DNA from: Acholeplasmatales bacterium
Lineage (GTDB): Bacteria; Bacillota_I; Bacilli_A; Acholeplasmatales; Anaeroplasmataceae
Reading direction: 5' to 3'
NCBI GenBank assembly: GCA_017388605.1
Contig: JAFPIE010000204.1
Location: forward strand, 1 to 7,020
DNA: 7,020 nt
The notes under the pieces are model-generated. The model was not told the origin of the DNA, made no database searches, and saw only the letters and a program-made list of their open reading frames with translations. Numbering within the stretch: the first letter of the stretch is position 1; each line of letters begins with the position of its first letter. A program made the position numbers and the translations under genes. Of the stretch, positions 5,737-7,020 are shown one piece after another.

Positions 5737-6687
5737 ATGGAACAAATTTTACAAAAAATTAAGGAATTTAATAGAATTATTATTCATGGTCATTCAAGAC
5801 CAGATGGAGATTGTATTGGCTCTCAATATGGCCTATATCATTTAATTAAGGCATCATTCCCAAATAAAGAGGTATATGTTACTGGTGAGGTATCCAAGTA
5901 TGTATCCTTTATTGGAGAACCTACATTAATTGATGATGCATTATTTAATGATGCATTATCCATTTGTGTAGATTGTAGTGTATTAGATCGATTATCTGAT
6001 GGTCGAATTACAAAATCAAAATATGTAATTAAAATCGATCATCACCCAAATGTAGATCCATATGGAGATTATATGTATGTAGATACAACAGCTCCAGCAT
6101 GTGCTCAAATTATTACAGAATTCTATTTGAAATTTAAGGATGAATTAGTTCTAAATAAGGATGCAGCTACTGCATTATATACAGGTATATTAACGGATAC
6201 AGGTAGATTTAAATTTGATTCCGTAAACGCAAGAACCTTTAATGCTGCCGCATGCTTAGTGGACCATGGTGTTGATTTAGCCTATGTTGATAACAAACTA
6301 TCTGTAGAAACACTAGATACCCTAAAGCTAAAGGGTTGGGTTTTAACAAACTTTAAGATGAGTGAGCATGGCTTTGCCTATATCGTATTAAAAAGAGAAA
6401 CTATAGAGCAATTTAATGTTTCGGATGAGGATGCATCCAACCAGGTATCAACAATATCTACAATAGAAGGATGTCCTGTTTGGGCATTATTCATTGAGTA
6501 TCCAGGCGAAATTAGAATAAGATTAAGATCTAGAGGTCCTGTGATTAATGTTTTGGCCTCAGAATATGAAGGTGGAGGACACCCTAAGGCTGCAGGAGCT
6601 AAGCTTCCTTCTTGGGATTCGTTAGATTCATTTGTAAAAAAAGCAGATGCTTTAACATATGAATATAAAAAGTCTCTTGAAAACTAG
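5737..6687 (+). CDS. nrnA: DHH/DHHA1 phosphodiesterase, NrnA-like oligoribonuclease / pAp phosphatase
   Basis: By family, it degrades short oligoribonucleotides (nanoRNA) and dephosphorylates pAp in the cytoplasm, using Mn2+; some relatives hydrolyse pApA or cyclic-dinucleotide products. The 316 residues match NrnA (about 310-330). The DHH domain shows HGHSRPDGDCIGS (17-29, ligands His17, Asp23, Asp25), VDC (78-80, Asp79), IDHHP (100-104) and LTDTGRF (152-158, Asp154). The DHHA1 substrate domain ends with EGGGHPKAAGAKL (278-290). The ATG at 5737 has AAAGGGAGG at 5724-5732, overlapping the preceding stop codon. A TTG at 5710 in the same frame would overlap the upstream gene and lacks such a site. 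The 11-nt gap to the MBL gene and the absence of a terminator indicate co-transcription. The distinction from c-di-AMP phosphodiesterases rests on the lack of PAS/GGDEF regions. Confidence 0.93.
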   Translation: MEQILQKIKEFNRIIIHGHSRPDGDCIGSQYGLYHLIKASFPNKEVYVTGEVSKYVSFIGEPTLIDDALFNDALSICVDCSVLDRLSDGRITKSKYVIKIDHHPNVDPYGDYMYVDTTAPACAQIITEFYLKFKDELVLNKDAATALYTGILTDTGRFKFDSVNARTFNAAACLVDHGVDLAYVDNKLSVETLDTLKLKGWVLTNFKMSEHGFAYIVLKRETIEQFNVSDEDASNQVSTISTIEGCPVWALFIEYPGEIRIRLRSRGPVINVLASEYEGGGHPKAAGAKLPSWDSLDSFVKKADALTYEYKKSLEN

Positions 6688-6705
6688 ATAAAAATTTAGT
6701 AGAAT
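6677..6705 (+). promoter_or_regulatory. Probable tRNA-Gln promoter overlapping the end of nrnA
   Basis: TTGAAA (6677-6682) and TAGAAT (6700-6705) are separated by exactly 17 bp, each one base off consensus. The -35 lies within the last codons of nrnA. Initiation is expected near the GGG at 6711-6713, about 24 nt before the tRNA. No terminator separates nrnA from the tRNA, so readthrough from nrnA may also contribute. Confidence 0.65.
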
Positions 6706-6735
6706 AATAAGGGCCTTACAAAAAGACCCAAAAAT

Positions 6736-6810
6736 AGGACTATAGCCAAGCGGTAAGGCAAGGGACTTTGACTCCCTCATGCGCTGGTTCGAATCCAGCT
6801 AGTCCTGCCA
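6736..6810 (+). tRNA. tRNA-Gln (anticodon UUG)
   Basis: A complete 75-nt cloverleaf is present. Acceptor AGGACTA/TAGTCCT (6736-6742 with 6800-6806) is a perfect 7 bp. The D arm is GCC/GGC (6745-6759). The anticodon stem AGGGA/TCCCT encloses CTTTGAC, giving anticodon TTG at 6768-6770 (reads CAA, and CAG by wobble or modification). The T arm is GCTGG-TTCGAAT-CCAGC (6783-6799). Discriminator G6807 is followed by an encoded CCA (6808-6810). The AT-rich first pair and the GCCAAGCGGTAAGGC D arm are typical of Gram-positive tRNA-Gln. Confidence 0.97.
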
Positions 6811-6824
6811 TCAAAGAATAATAG

Positions 6825-6847
6825 AGACCTAGCAATAGGTCTTTTTT
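6825..6847 (+). terminator. Intrinsic terminator after tRNA-Gln
   Basis: Perfect 7-bp stem AGACCTA-GCAA-TAGGTCT with a GNRA-type tetraloop, followed by TTTTT (6843-6847), lies 14 nt after the tRNA CCA end. Confidence 0.88.
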
Positions 6848-6891
6848 CTGTGGCTGAAGATTTGAAAATACTAACAAAAGGGAGTATTTAT

Positions 6892-7020
6892 ATGATAAAA
6901 GTAGTATGTTATGGAGATTCAAATACTTATGGATATAAGCCATATCATGAAAGATATGATATGCCATATCCAGAAATATTAAATGAATTATTAAAAGGAA
7001 AATATATTGTTTATAATGAA
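6892..7020 (+). CDS. SGNH/GDSL-family hydrolase, N-terminal part (3' end outside window)
   Basis: Only 43 codons are present. The product begins MIKVVCYGDSNTYGYKP, the block I motif (GDSNTYGY) of SGNH lipases/esterases, with the nucleophilic Ser at residue 10. The following stretch (RYDMPYPEILNELLKGKYIVYNE) matches the usual early helix and second strand of arylesterase-like members. There is no signal peptide, so it is probably cytoplasmic. AAAGGGAG (6877-6884) lies 7 nt before the ATG at 6892. It follows the tRNA terminator, so it needs its own promoter; I see no convincing one in the 44 nt between. The substrate, probably an ester or acetyl group, cannot be told from this fragment. Confidence 0.85.
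   Translation, partial: MIKVVCYGDSNTYGYKPYHERYDMPYPEILNELLKGKYIVYNE

Noticed and set aside
6740..6967. 75-codon reverse-strand open frame across tRNA-Gln and the start of the SGNH gene
   Set aside because: Its C-terminal GLAGFEPAHEGV-like sequence is the well-known artefact of translating the antisense strand of a tRNA T arm.

Overview
The window is chromosomal DNA from a low-GC Gram-positive bacterium (Bacillota). This is inferred from the AT-rich codon use (TTA, AAA, GAT and AAT dominate), strong AGGAGG-type ribosome binding sites, short U-tailed hairpin terminators, a tRNA-Gln with encoded CCA, and the adjacent prs-pth pair typical of this phylum. A gut-associated Clostridia or Erysipelotrichia-like lineage is plausible, but the sequence alone does not fix it. 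Every gene lies on the + strand.

Layout. (1) 1-975 is the 3' part of an IS200/IS605-type tnpB. It encodes an RNA-guided nuclease of the group with a relocated RuvC-II glutamate and no zinc ribbon. It is followed by hairpins that probably form the transposon right end, guide-RNA scaffold and terminator. (2) 1127-2681 is a tight prs-pth operon for PRPP synthesis and peptidyl-tRNA rescue, behind an extended -10 promoter. (3) 2688-2807 is a yybP-ykoY manganese riboswitch whose P1 strand is shared with an intrinsic terminator. It controls (4) a CaCA-family cation antiporter (2831-3931), which the riboswitch suggests exports Mn2+. (5) After a terminator and a probable promoter, 4016-6687 is a two-gene unit. 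It encodes a membrane-anchored ComEC-like metallo-beta-lactamase hydrolase with an EF-hand-like loop, then an NrnA-type DHH/DHHA1 phosphodiesterase. (6) A tRNA-Gln(UUG) at 6736-6810 has its own promoter, overlapping the end of nrnA, and a terminator. (7) The first 43 codons of an SGNH/GDSL hydrolase run off the right edge.

How it fits together. The core is housekeeping: nucleotide precursor supply, translation quality control, metal homeostasis, oligonucleotide turnover and a tRNA. The points that deserve a second look are the variant TnpB and its possible guide RNA abutting the prs promoter, the Mn riboswitch on a gene that homology alone would call a calcium/sodium antiporter, and the surface MBL hydrolase with an embedded EF-hand-like loop coupled to nrnA. 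I see no CRISPR array, prophage or obvious defence island. Apart from these variants, I cannot demonstrate a wholly new system here.
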